From Atopsyche davidsoni (Eukaryota; Arthropoda; Insecta; Trichoptera; Hydrobiosidae), in assembly GCA_022113835.1 (NCBI GenBank), contig JAILWY010000014.1, positions 1,736,001 through 1,800,000 of the forward strand: a stretch of 64,000 bases of DNA, in the 5' to 3' direction. Both the position numbers and the translations under genes were made by a program. The notes beneath the pieces are model-generated. The model was not told the DNA's origin. It was given only the letters and a program-made list of their open reading frames with translations, and did no database searches. Position 1 is the stretch's first letter. The number at the start of each line of letters is the position of its first letter. Positions 1 through 23,700 of this stretch are shown one piece after another.

Positions 1-3
1 CAT

Positions 4-2584
<2,581 letters not shown>

Positions 2585-3534
2585 TGTATCACAAATGTAT
2601 TGTGTACCAATTTTTTAAACAATGCTAGTATTTCCACCTGTGTAGTTTATACGATTTTTTTACATTCTATCCGTTAACTTACGCGATAATAACTTTTTTC
2701 AATGTAAATGCCATCGCGTCTAAGTATTCAATATCTTGAAGCGTTGCGGACTTCTTAAATTGCAATGTCTTAAAGGTTTATTATTGACAGTTGACAGCAA
2801 TCTGTTTACCTCGTAGCAAATCTTCGAGCATTAAAAACAAATGAGTTTTTGTATTTAAAAAAAAACCTGAAACTAATAAAAAAAATATTACTTAATTGAT
2901 CGAATGCATTATTTTTTAATAAATAAATATTCTAATATCTGAATCATTTGTTGCGATTGTTTTTTAATCAAAGATTCAATACAAATGAGATCAATTAAAA
3001 AGTGTGCAAAATTTGATGAACGATAAAGTATACTTATGATGAAGCTAAAATTTTTTTATAACTCAAGCCTTTTTTAGCAGTGAATTTGCTTGAATAATTT
3101 TGGTAACAAAACGAAAAACAATTAGGGTTTTTTGTCTATGCTCGAATTTTTACGTGTGGTGAGATTTTTCAATATTAAGAAAAAAACACACTGATAAATA
3201 AATAAAACCTGAGCTGTTAAATAAAATAGGATGTTTTTTCAAAATGATTATAATTAAAAAAAAAATTTAAATGTGCCAAACTTAAAAAAAAATCTTTGTG
3301 TGGTTAGCCATAAAAAGAGCATCTGTCACTGTCCATAATCAAAAACATCAAAATATTGCATTTATAAGATCTCTACAATTTTGTACCAAATAATTTGAAT
3401 TTGTCATATTTTTAATCTGTTTGAATTTGTTTACTCTTGTTATCGGTGCATAGAGTTTATCTTAAATGTTTTATGTACATAAATTAAAATGTATATGTAT
3501 TGTTTATTTACATCTTTAAACAATTCATAACAAA
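2585..3534. promoter_or_regulatory. divergent intergenic region between the two inverted zinc-finger twins
   Basis: The start codons of the two paralogs face away from each other across 950 AT-rich bases. Both promoters and 5' untranslated regions must lie here if neither gene has a distant leader exon. I see no open frame of note, no recognised repeat and no confident TATA box or initiator. That the region acts as a shared promoter is inferred only from the gene arrangement. Confidence 0.5.
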
Positions 3535-6213
3535 ATGTATAATAAAAGCATTATCCCAGAGGCTAAGGAGTTTCAATCAAATAAAGAAGTCGAATTTTGC
3601 CGTACTTGTTTGGCTTATAGTTTAAAAATGCGAGATATCGCTGGATGTAATTTTGTTTATATGTGGGAAGCAATGACAGGGGTTAAGGTAACTCTTTTTT
3701 AGTCTAAAAGAAATTTTATATTGTATAGTTGAAATTTATATTTATTCTAATCTTGATATTTTAATAAGGCATGTGAACTTTCCAACTGTTCAAAAATGTG
3801 TGAAAATTGTGAACAAGTCATAGAAAGATTTCACTTGTTCCAAAAACAAAGCCAACAAGTGGAGGCAATTCTTGAGAATTATAAAATATATAATTTAACG
3901 GTAAGATATCAATAATTGTTCATCAGCTTAGTATTACAAAGTTAATATAACATTTATGTACTTTTTTTTGTTGCTAGTTATTTATTAAATATTGTTTATT
4001 TTTTTAGTTATCCGTTGAAAATCTAAAAAGTGAAAGACTGAAGCTCTTTCCTGAAAATACAGAAATATCATCATTAGTTAATACTAAAAAAGATATGAAT
4101 ATTAAAATGGAACATGATGACTCAAGCAATAGTACTTTACATGATTTATCACGAGACGAACCGTTACAAAATTACTTTAAGACTGCGCCTCTACATATGA
4201 TTAAACTGGAACAAGAATATAATGAATTTAGCGAGAGTGACAATAGCCTTAAAAAAAGTTTGGAAAAAAAAAGATATAAAACAAGGAATAAAATAGCAGC
4301 CACCGGAACTGCTGAAGTGCGAAAAAAAAGAGAAAAAAGAACATTTGTTATTGACAAGACCAAAGCAATTGAGATTAAACTGACTATTGGTGAACAGATA
4401 AAAGAGAGAGAAGACAGAAGAGTCACGGAGAGCTATGTGAATTCTGCTTTTAAGTGTGAAAAATGTGTCTTATCATTTAGACTTGACTATATTTTAAAAA
4501 ATCATATGGAAAAGCACTCTGAGGTGAGTTTTCTATCTTTATATTTGCGTATTTATAAATCATAATTGTATTTATTCTTTTATGAACTTCATTCTCAAAT
4601 TGTCTATGTAGCTGCTCTACTTCTACAATATTAAATTTTCAAGACACGTGGAGATTTGGCATGTGACATTTGTGAGCAGCGCTTCTGGAATATACGGCAG
4701 CTGCGAGCCCACGCACTGATTCACGCCATGCGCCTGCAATGCCTGCACTGCGATCGGAGGCTTGATAATCGAGCGCGGCTGGTGGAACACCTGGAGTGGC
4801 ACGCAGGTGTGACCCACACCTGCTCTCATTGCAACAAAATCTTTGTGTGAGTTTACTATGTTCAATTTTATTCAATAATTTTACTTCTGCGAGACAAACA
4901 ACTATAACAAATTAATAGATGTACTTGCTTTAGTTTCTGTAGCAGTATGTTGTAATTTTGTATTAACGTTTTTTACAGAAACAAGAGCACAATGAGAAAT
5001 CATATACAAAACAACCACAAATTACCTGAATTTACCTGCTCATTGTGTCCAGGAAAGTTCCCAACCATGTGGAAACTGAAAGAACATGAAGTGTACGTAT
5101 AATAACATATTCACCTTTTTTACAACCCAAGCTTCGAACTCGGAGTGGGCCCTGGTTTATTCTGTCTTTTAAAATATACCAACATTATTTTGACTAAATG
5201 ACAGGTAGCTAATTAGAATTGTTAATTCTTTATTCAGACGTCACAAACCTACGCCTCCGCATGCGTGCGAAATATGTAATAAGAGATTCTACTCAATTGT
5301 CCTTCTGGAATCACACCGAAACACGCATAAAACTGAAAAATCTCACTACTGTGTGGAATGCGACCGGTACTTCAAACATGCGGTTACTCTGGAAGCACAT
5401 CTCACACGCTCTTCTGCACACCGAGACCTCTCACTTAAGCGGTAAGTCATCACGCTGCATCCGTTATAATACAGATCCAATTCCATGTGTTATAATTATT
5501 TTTTTAGTGTCAATTTAGTTTTTTATTGATAGTGTTTTTATACTTTAGCTTCCAGTGCACGCAGTGTAAGCTGCGTTGGGAATCTGAGACCTTACTTGCT
5601 CAGCATGTGAATAGAGCACATGCGGCTGTTAAGGAAGTGGCGTGCGACCAGTGTCCTGTGACGTTTTCTACGATGAACGGACTCCGCCGACATCAGCGCA
5701 GGACCCACGAAGGAGTAACTCTACCTAAGATACATGGCTGCCCTACTTGTGATAAAAGTTTTTCCGTAAGTACATTCCATATCAATCAAAGTTTTTAATT
5801 CCTAGATCTGCGGTATGTCGTTTGATTTGAGCGATGAACTTTAGTGGCTTCTTGTAAACATGAAATGTTTTGGTCTCGCTACTGAAGCCATCTTCAGAAA
5901 TGTTAAATTTGGGTTTATTAAGGTATATTTTTTATTATTATTTCAGACTAAAGCTTTACTGACTAACCACATAAGAGTGCATACGGGAGAACGGCCATTT
6001 GAATGCGAACAATGTCAGAGGAAATTCACGCAACAGTCTGCCTTGCAAACGCACATCAACCTTGTGCATCTCAAGCTGAAGAGAACAAAGAAGGAAAGGG
6101 ACCAAGTGAAGGCTGCAGAAGCTAGCATTAAAATAGCATGTCAAGGAAATTTGAGTGCAGTTATAGCCAATGAAAAAACTAATATTGTAGAAAGATCAGT
6201 TATCTGGCAATAA
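3535..6213 (+). CDS. ZAD-C2H2 zinc-finger protein, copy 2 (complete, 8 exons)
   Basis: Probable transcription factor of 601 residues, paralog of the minus-strand gene at 4-2584. Exons: 3535-3687, 3769-3900, 4008-4523, 4644-4846, 4979-5092, 5238-5441, 5549-5765 and 5947-6213. Exons 2 and 4-8 have exactly the same lengths as in the twin (132, 203, 114, 204, 217, 267). Only exon 1 and the linker in exon 3 differ. The ZAD has FCRTC and CENC. Eleven C2H2 fingers follow, with TGERPF before the last. Fingers 6-11 are almost identical to the twin, while fingers 3 and 4 differ at predicted base-contact positions. The stop overlaps an AATAAA at 6209-6214; another AATAAA lies at 6458-6463. The ATG at 3535 is chosen because it opens the frame running into the ZAD. 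Confidence 0.93.
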
Positions 6214-6927
6214 AACATTATGGTTTTCTCTACATTTGTTTTGGTTGGCGTTTCCGAGTGACCCTCACTAATATCATATGATTGATTTTTATTGGATTTG
6301 TTGTATAATTTCCATAAGTAATCGATTTATTTAACATCATCATGTAAAAAGTCAAGTAAAAGCAAAAAAATGTGATAAAAAAAAACCATACGACAATAAA
6401 CCACAAATAGTTTTTTTTAAAAGAAAATGTATTTTTTAAAAGTAAATAATTTATTACAATAAATAAGTGTACATAAATTCCTCAATCATTTTTATTTTGA
6501 GCTACCAATACTTAGTTGAACAGCGTAAATCCAAGTTTCTTAGCCTATGCCGTATATTATATTACAAATGGCACCTTTTGACAAATAAACAAGATCTCAA
6601 CGTGAAATGTTTCTAATTACTCAAGAATTTGAAGCCTTGCATTAAAAAGTCTCAAAAGCAAAATGGATCTAAAGAAACGGCTTCTGACGAAAGACATTGA
6701 AGTAAATATGTTATTTTTACAGTGCAAGGCCGTTGATTAAATCGGACCCAGAATTTATTCTACATCATATTCATCGGTTCGTTTGCCATTACAGAGCTGA
6801 CTGGAGTGAATCATTAAATGGTTTTTATTTTTAAAGACCTACATACAACGGAGAATCCATACCTAACTTGTTAAATAAGTATAGGTATTCTACAGATAAT
6901 GAGGTGCAGTTTCGAGGTGAATGATGT
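6214..6927. other. convergent intergenic region between zinc-finger genes 2 and 3
   Basis: About 714 AT-rich bases separate the stop of the plus-strand gene from the stop of the minus-strand gene, so this region holds both 3' untranslated regions. A plus-strand AATAAA is at 6458-6463. A TTTATT at 6491-6496 would be a minus-strand polyadenylation signal. No gene or recognised repeat was seen. Confidence 0.5.
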
Positions 6928-9900
6928 CTAGGTTCCCATGGCGGGAGTGTCTTGCTTCTTGATCCTCTTGATCTTGAGGTGGACTAGACGGATGTGTGTG
7001 GTGAGCGCGCACTTCTGTCTGAAGGGGCGCTGGCAGGTGTCACACACGTGGGGCTTCTCCCCAGTGTGGATCAGCAGGTGGTTCATGAGAATCTCTTTGG
7101 TCTAGAGTAGAAATAATCAATTTAAAACAACTTTAATACCTGCATGTAATCTTGTAAAGGGTTTTGTACTTGATTTTAATTAGTCACACCATTTCATAAA
7201 CAACAGAACAAAGTCAGTACACAAGTTCCGATAATATTTTCTAATTGGTTTGTATCTTACTTACATTGAACTTCCTATCACAGACAGTACAGGGTATTTT
7301 TTTTTCCACGACTTTTCCCTCGTGGCGCAGTGCTCGATGACTCCGCAGTCCGCGATCACTGCGAAAGCGCTTATCGCAGTACGAGCAAGCGAATGCTGGC
7401 TCTAATTCGTGAATGTAAGCTATGTGCAACTTCAACTTCTCAGCGGAAGAAAAGCGTCTCTCACATCGATCACAGACAAAACTAGAATGCCAAATTATTA
7501 CTATTAATATCAAGTCCAACAAAAATAATATAGTCAATAGAATAGTTGAAAAAATATATATATATATATATAATCAGACCTGAGAGTGCTGGGGTCCCTG
7601 TGACGGACGGACTCCTTGAGATGGTTAGTAAGAGACTGGCGAGCCTTGAAACCGAGGTCGCACTCCACGCAATAAAACTCCCGGTAGTCAGAGTGCTTCA
7701 GCACGTGTGAGCGCAAAGCACTACGATTCACAAAGCAGTTGCCGCAGATCTCGCAGGGGAACTTTTTCTGCTTTGTGTGCAAGCGGCTAAAATAGATTTT
7801 AAAGTTGAAACAAATATAAAGTAAGTATGTAAATACAATACAACATAAACACATTTTTTGCATCCAAGTAAAAAAAAAATACTCACGCAACATGATCGTT
7901 ACGAACGGACAAGATGGTGAACTCCTTGGGGCAGTAGGGACAGCGGTGGACGGTGGGCGGTCCGTGAGACCTCTGATGGCGTTGGTGGGTTCTGAGGGAC
8001 CTGTTATTGTACAAATTTATATAATTACATTTTAAGGTTATACAATGTCATCTATCTTACATTTGATTATCAGAACAACTGTTGATCGTTAATTCCAAAT
8101 ATATTAAAACATTCCTGATTTGATTTGACAAACATTTGATTATCTAAACTACAGTTTTCAATGGATTAACAAGTACCGAAAAATCAATCAAGTTTGTATG
8201 AAATTACTCACGCACTGATCTTGCCGCACACTCGGCAACTAAAGGTAGGGCGGATGCCGTTATGGAGTGCCAAATGCTGCGCTATTGTACCTCGACTTCG
8301 CAGTATCTGAAAATTACATTATGTACATAAAAATATCCCTAAACTTAACGATATTGAAAAGTGGTAGTAAAAAAAAAGGCGATTGAAATGCAGCGGTACC
8401 TTCCCACACTGTTTGCACTGGAACTGTTCTTCATGAGTGATGGAGTGACTTCGTAAACTCTTGGCTGACTTGTAACGCAATTTGCAAATTTGACAAGCAA
8501 AATCCCCACTTGACTAGAAAAAATATTCAAAATGATACTTGATTTTTTATGAAATATTAAAATAAAAAATAATTTGTAAATATAGCAATTATTTTATTGA
8601 ATGCAATAATTGATAGATCTAACCTCCTTATGCTGCACGAGGTGAGCGCTGAGGCCCAGCTCATATGTGAACCATTTTGCACAATACTGGCATGGGAACG
8701 GTGATGATAGGTACTTTTCATTTTTTCTACGCTCTTCCATATCTTTTATTTGCTCTTCGATACTCAATTTAAAAGTCTCGACCTCACTTTCGTCATATTT
8801 ATAAAACGATGAACATTTCCAATCATTTCTGTTCGATTTACCATCAATATTATCCTCGTTGATGCCTGCATTGACAGATTCAACATCTTTTTGAATTTTT
8901 TTACTAACTTTACCATTTTCGAGCAATTTTTTACTTTTCAGTAACTTCTTTTCAATATGCTTACGCTTCAGACTCATGAGTGATTTTTTGACTTTTTTTT
9001 GTTTAACCGGGACATAGCACTCGTCAAAGCCGTCGTCGTAATCAAACGGTCCGCATTCAACTTTGACTAATTCATTGATTGACGAAAAAACATAATTGTC
9101 ATCAGTGTAAATATCTTGAGTGACTTGAACCGGTTTCCCGTTGGTGCTGTTCAAAAGTGAATCGACTATTTTTAAATTGTGAAAAACACTAAACCCAGAG
9201 TCAAAATTTACATCACTTTCGTTTCTATCACAGATAGAATCTAAATCACATATATTATTAGATGATCTAGTTTCATCGTGATGGTTGTTGATTAATTCTG
9301 TTTTTATCTGCGGTAGCGGATCTAGAGATTTCTTAATGGAATGGGAATAGACTTTGACATTATCAGTATTAGTATTGCTCGAATCAATGACTAGGGTTTT
9401 CGATCGAGTGATACATCTTCCTGCAGGAATATTCTGTCTTTTTTGTCTAATTTCATTGAGATCAACCTGAAAAAAATCATTTATTTGAAATTGTATAGAA
9501 ATAAGGGGCAAAAATTTGTAAACTTTTCCATAGCCATTCGTATTGTAGTTTTTGAGACGTTATAATGTTTGAGTCGCTTTAAAAACTCTCACAAATCAAT
9601 TTGTAAGATAATTATCACTTGTATTGCTCATGTTCTTCAAAAAGTTGGTAATAACAATGTACAAAGTAAGCATCGAATTTGTAGACGGAAACAATGCAGA
9701 AAATAAAAGGATTATATTGGATTCAGAGAAGTGCAATATTCGGTTCATAGGTTGTACTAATAAAAACAGATATCAAAAAAGAGATTTGATTTATATATGC
9801 ATGATATATCTATATTTAACTATTTAGTGATGAGCTCTGGATTAATGAGAAAAAAACTTACCTGACTATACTTGGTGGCAGAAAGGTAGCCTTCTCGGAG

Positions 9901-10483
9901 TACTGAGTCTGCATACTGGGCTCGTAACCGGAATGCTGTAGCCTGCCGGAACGCACTGCTACATCGCAAGCATAAGCCCCCTGAACTAGAAGGGCACATC
10001 TAAAACGATATATAATAATATTAATTAAGTGTATTTGATTAGGTATATTTTTTCGCATATTAAAAATGATTTAAAGAAACTCTCAGAAAAATATAATCGA
10101 GACTTGTGTAGGATTTGAACCTACATTAAAATTAAATTAAAACGCACTTGATGTTCAATCCACAAAATAGACATATATAAGTGTATTTATTATAACTAGC
10201 TATGTATGAGACAAGAGTTGACAGCCCTCAGCACTGAGCAACCATGCCGAGCTTTTAATGACCAAATAAACTAAAGATCTAAAAAAACATTTTTAATTTC
10301 TTTGAAGACAACAATTAAAGATAATACAAATAAAAGTACCTGTATATCACATATTTGTGAAAACTCCTTCAAATTGTTTGCATTTAATTGACTAATTTCA
10401 ATTGGTGAAATCAACAAACACCCTCGGCATACATTGCTAAGGAATACTTCTTCCGTTGGATATTTAATTGGAGGGAGAAACAT
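6928..10483 (-). CDS. ZAD-C2H2 zinc-finger protein 3 (complete, 9 exons)
   Basis: Probable transcription factor of 681 residues, a more distant member of the same cluster. Exons: 10483-10340, 9999-9862, 9466-8624, 8513-8400, 8306-8212, 8000-7887, 7786-7580, 7481-7265 and 7101-6928. All splice sites are GT-AG and the phase closes. Exon 1 carries the first ZAD cysteine pair (VCRGC) and exon 2 the second (LCLRC). Exon 3 (843 bases) is a charged linker ending in finger 1. Eleven C2H2 fingers follow, with TGEKPH before the last. The 217-base exon and the phases of the C-terminal exons match the inverted twins, so all three share an ancestor. Fingers 2-4 are split by more introns than in the twins. 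A degraded tRNA-like repeat lies in intron 1. Confidence 0.92.
10060..10190 (-). repeat. degraded tRNA-like SINE/MITE repeat in zinc-finger gene 3 intron 1
   Basis: The segment holds the reverse complement of the family signature: an AAACTCTCAG block, then ATAATCGAGACTTGTG, then a B-box-like ggatttgaacctac. A piece matching the flanking arm of the family (gatgttcaatccac) follows. The anticodon and D-arm part is lost. It is an old copy of the repeat seen better at 30475-30676 and 38222-38412. Confidence 0.65.
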
Positions 10484-11939
10484 TTCTGGTCAATAAACAG
10501 TTGAGAAGAAATAATTATATTTCATGAATTATTTCTTTCAAACACTGACTTTAACACAACACTTTTAAAACTAAAATGACACAGTGACTTAAGTATACAT
10601 CTTAGATTTCTGATTTGAAGAAATCAGAATAACTTGATTAGAAATAAGATTTTTAGGGGTATATAAAATCGACCGATGTAACTTGGCACTCGCCCAAGGT
10701 AGCGATGGCGCCACTAGTGTGACATTTGACATTTCCATAATACAAAATGTGAAGGAAACTCAATAGCTTTTGATTGATTTTTATACTTATTTCGTTGTAT
10801 GTAAGTATATATTAACGGATATTTATTTGCTCGTAACCAAACATACGTATTCCTTGTTTACTTTTGCATTATTTTTGTTTGACTTTTGTCGAATAAAATT
10901 GTTTATGGTTGCTAGAGGCGCGTGTCTCTGATTTGAGGGTGACCACTACTAAAAAAAATCAATCAATTCTTAAAAATATTGTAAAATGCTTGTAAATAAA
11001 TGTTTAAAAAAATTACACTGCATATTGATAAATAAAAATCTACTTTAGGAAAAAAATTAAAGTAAAATAAAATTATTTAAAATATATATGTTAATGTGCT
11101 ATTAGTTGCTTATTTACTGGCAGCATTACTCACAATAACAAGATACAAAATGCCTGGGCGTATTTGACTTCATGTTGATTTGACATTTGCACTCTAAAAA
11201 TCAAAATTGAATTAATTTGGTGAGTATTCATAATTAGTTACCGGCATTCAACAAGTATGGTTATTTGTTCAATCTGAAAAAAACTCATCATCAATCATTT
11301 TAACCTGGAAATATATATTATTAAATTCTTACAATTTCGGCTTGCGGCTTCAGAAATATTCGATTACAGTGTTAAATTAAAGTTCAAGCGAAAATAATTC
11401 ACAAGTAACGGTTGAAATGTTCATTTAAATGAAGATTGAGTGATATTCTGTGATTATTGCTCTTAATAAATCTAATTATGAGTCATTTCCGAAATTTTTA
11501 TTTCACTTCCGTGGCGGCATGACAGTGAGGATGTCACTATCATCAAATAATTTTATGAGCTGTGTTATAACAAGAAATATATTCCTATAGTAAAATTTCA
11601 ATTGAATAAAATATAAATTTTATCTTTTATTCTGAAGTGCATCGTAAATCTCATGTTAACCTAAAATTATCAAGTGTCAAATAGCGTACCCAGTTGTGCA
11701 TTGGTGCATATGAATTAGATCTACATGACGCCCTTCTCATTAATATACAATGCGCTATGTCATTACATGCATTTATCGTGAATTCTGCATTTTTAAGATT
11801 TATTGCACTTGTGTAAACGATTTGTTGTGGTTGCTTTCTAGATATTTTGCACAAATTTAACTGTATATAAGAGTATTTATAAAATATATTTCAGAAGCAT
11901 TTATAAGGCATAGAGCAGTGTGCTCATCCACAGTCCAAG
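10484..11939. promoter_or_regulatory. divergent intergenic region between zinc-finger gene 3 and CYFIP
   Basis: The start codons of the minus-strand zinc-finger gene and the plus-strand CYFIP gene face apart across 1.46 kb of AT-rich DNA. A possible splice acceptor at 11893-11894 (ttcag) just before the CYFIP start suggests that an untranslated leader exon lies farther upstream. No open frame or repeat was recognised. Promoter function is inferred from layout only. Confidence 0.45.
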
Positions 11940-20227
<8,288 letters not shown>

Positions 20228-20333
20228 CCTCCCACGTGCGAGTCCACACATAGCAAACCTCGCACCGTGCTGCCCACGCCTTCCACGCTCTGTAGGAGTC
20301 TTTGATGATTTCACCGTCACAAAAGCATCGGAC

Positions 20334-20429
20334 AATAAATCAAGTCTGTAGCCCTGTAAAAGCTTATCAAAAAGTAACTATTCTAAAATTGGATTATTAC
20401 TTAGTTTTGTGATACGAGAATTCAATAAA
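20334..20429 (+). terminator. candidate polyadenylation signals of CYFIP
   Basis: AATAAA occurs at 20334-20339, 107 bases after the CYFIP stop, and again at 20424-20429. Either could direct 3' end formation. No transcript data are available to choose between them. Confidence 0.5.
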
Positions 20430-20629
20430 CGGTGGCATTTTGGTCCTTACAAAATAGTGAATATCTTATCAAAGTGTTATTATTATTATTACTGGTTTCT
20501 TAAATTCACAACAAAATTCCTGTCAAAAAATTACATTCTAAATTATTACTTAGGAATTAAATTATGTTTTGTTTATACGGATCATTTAAAAAAGTATAGG
20601 CGACACACCCCTGGAAGAATCCGTTGTAA

Positions 20630-20782
20630 TTTTTATTTGTCGTGATAAAGATAATCATCTTCTGTCTGTATTTTGTGCACGTCACACTTGATAGGTCAGA
20701 CCTGAGGATCTACAGCCTCACCGATGCGCTCAGCGCTAGGGAGAGGGTGTTTACGAGGAACGGAGAGCTCTTTTACATCTAG
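20630..20782 (+). other. unassigned coding-like stretch downstream of CYFIP
   Basis: A frame open from 20630 ends in TAG at 20780-20782. Its last 28 codons, from about 20699, are unusually rich in GC and charged residues (YSLTDALSARERVF, then TRNGELFYI) for this AT-rich spacer. A possible acceptor AG lies at 20693-20694 or 20698-20699. I do not recognise the product. It could be a terminal exon of an unseen gene, a transposon remnant or chance. Confidence 0.25.
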
Positions 20783-23700
20783 TTGCAGCTGCAACGCGCA
20801 TTGAATGAAAACAGATCATCTTTAATCATCAAATATATAAGGTTCTTGGATGTCGTAAAGATTGGATTCCGATGTTTTTATCAGGTGTGAGGCTATCCGA
20901 AGAGTTGAAATGTTGATATTGCCAAAAGTTGTACCTAACCCGTTTCAATTAATATTGATTGGCTTTGACCAATGAGTCTAACCTCATTTTTAGCCTTAGC
21001 GAATAGAAGGTTTCATTGAGCCAAGTTTTTACGTCAATTTATTTATTAATTATTATTGAGTGTCCTCTGATTGTTTTGAAGTTGACAAGCTTGCCTAAGA
21101 CTTTGTTTTTGGTCGTTTTCATATTGTATTATACGTGTAGTTTATCATCGGCGCAAAGACAGACCAAACAGGTGGATTTTTAAGAAAGGTTCTGTCAATT
21201 TAGTGTTTGATGGTATACTACGACATAATGCTAATCGGTGAAAACTTAGTATATTTGTAAGTTATGATATATATTTAGCTATTCTCAATTTTTAGACGCT
21301 GTATACCTGTCATGTACACAATATGTCGTCAATGATGTAACCTTTTTAAAATTAATAATGAACGGACCTCGCCGTGTTGAATCTGGAAGATGTCAGTATG
21401 ACTATTAAACCCAAATTGCAAGAAAACACCTCCCGATAGATGTGCGACCTCAATCGTTTATCTAGAATGGTACATTATAGTTAAATTCTCAATAATATTT
21501 ATGATTCATTGTATAAAGTTATTTGATTGAAGTCACTTCTTGAATTTGTTCGTATTTTACTTACTTTCTGCATTTATGTGGTCGTAAACCGTTTCAGGTG
21601 TTCTTTTCAATATGTTCAACGAGCAGGTAATTTTTTGTAACACGATGAAATTTCATTCTTAGGCTTTACTACTCATCAAAGACATTAGACTTAGTCTCGT
21701 AAATTTCACTACGTCACATATATCATGTTATGGTTTTTGGCCACAAATTATCATTTTACAAAAGCTTACGAAACTTCGACTGGTTATTTTTATTTTCTAA
21801 AGTAAAGTTGATAATCTAAAAAAGTAAACAAAATTAATGAAACCGAGTCATTACATCGTTTAAAAATTATATTATGTATATCTAGCCCTGGTATTCAAAA
21901 AGTTTACATTTAGCAAGACATTTACTTGAAAAAGAACTTTTCTTTATATCACGATTCAGCGGTAGAATACAACGGAGAGTTTAGACATTTGGTTTCCGAT
22001 AAGTTACTTACTGGATCAGAGGATCTCTTTAGCGTAGACCACGCTCTAATTACTTACATTCTTATCTCGTTTTCAATGTTGAGTGATTCTTTTGTGAAGG
22101 TCCATTATATGTCATATCAAGTAAAAAAATTCATTCAATTGAGTGTTAAGTTGACGACCCCGTATAAAATATTTACGATATTCTAAAAATAATAAATAAA
22201 AATAGTCATTTTGGGGGTAGTGTTATTATGATTGTAAACGGGGACAATGTAAAGTTACGTTATTGTTTATTTTTTAATACCAGGGCATATTTAGGTGTCT
22301 TCCCTAGATTTAGGGACAAATAATTATTTTTAACATTTATATTTAAACAATATGTATTCCATAGTTTTTGTAATAGATACTATAGTAAAACAAATTTTGT
22401 ATTAATCTAGCGAGTAAGCGTGTTTTTTTTTTACTTCTTCGCCACTACTGAAATCCGAATTGTTACAACGGCGCATAATTGTTGCTCGACTTGCTCTGAT
22501 CGGATTGGTTAGATTTTTACGCACTGAAAATTTCAATCTATCGAAAATTGCATTTCAATGTAATTTTTTTTTTTTTAATACCAGGCTTTAGAATTGTCTG
22601 CAACGTGGCTTTTACCTGCGATAAATAATTGAGGATACGTTTTAAACAGACGGTTGATGAGCGCAGATGTTCCCAAACCTTTATAAATCACCGGAATACT
22701 GTAATATAGGAATTCTTCAGGGCTGTATTACCGATATTATTGCCGTAAATTATATTAAAAGTATAAAGGTTCAAAGGAAAAACAGGCAATAGGTCTAAAT
22801 TTTAAAAATCATTTTATTTGATAATTTTTTTTTCTATCTGTATTAAAGAGCATAGAACTATATGAAAATCTATATTATTGTTTTAAGTCACAAATAGGAC
22901 GTTGACAATTTATTTGACATGTTTTGAGTATTTTATAAATATTAATTATTGATACTCCAAATACTATCGCATTATTTATGTAATTTATTTTATTTTTATT
23001 GAAAACTTTTGTACTAATTTTTGACTCTTGCCTTCATATCTACCAAAAATTAACAATCACAAGACATGAACGGGTTTTTATCGTTCCCTCGATGCAAGGA
23101 ATTCATTAAATAATATAATATAATGAAAGATTTATAATATATTGTAATCGTGTGGGCAAACATGCATTCTGTATTTTTTTCAATTTGATACAGTTTTAAA
23201 ATGATATGAATGAGAACGAACCGACAATGATTGTATTCTTATTACTGAAAGACGTTTTATTATTCGATTAGAGCCTGCTTAGACAGCCATTTTTTAACTC
23301 TGGTCTTTTGTAGAGGTGTTCTCGGTACGAGTTTAGATTTTGATAGTAATATTATAAATGCGATTTCAACTGTAGAAGTTTTGTATGAAAACGAAGAGAA
23401 GCAAACAAAGTTAATGTTAAGTTTTATCACAATATTGTAATTGATGAGCAATAATTATTTAATGGGAAATTATTTTTCTAATTTTGGGAAAGTTTGTATC
23501 GCTTTTTCCAAAATTTCTAGTGAACCAAAATGCAAATGATTTGTACATTTTTTTAGATTAAAATATTACTTTTAAGCCATTTATATTTATCAATCATATC
23601 CATTCATTCCTACCGATATCAGTAGGATATTTTTTTAGTTGTGATTTTTCCAAAATAGAAGCTGTGGGACTTTTTCAACACCAAGATTTCATATAAAAAA

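Noticed and set aside
4172..4426. Minus-strand open frame over zinc-finger gene 2
   Set aside because: It is the antisense of the charged linker of exon 3, with the same hydrophobic shadow composition.
21926..22186. 86-codon open frame downstream of CYFIP
   Set aside because: No domain, no codon bias and no splice context. A frame of this length can occur by chance in a long spacer.
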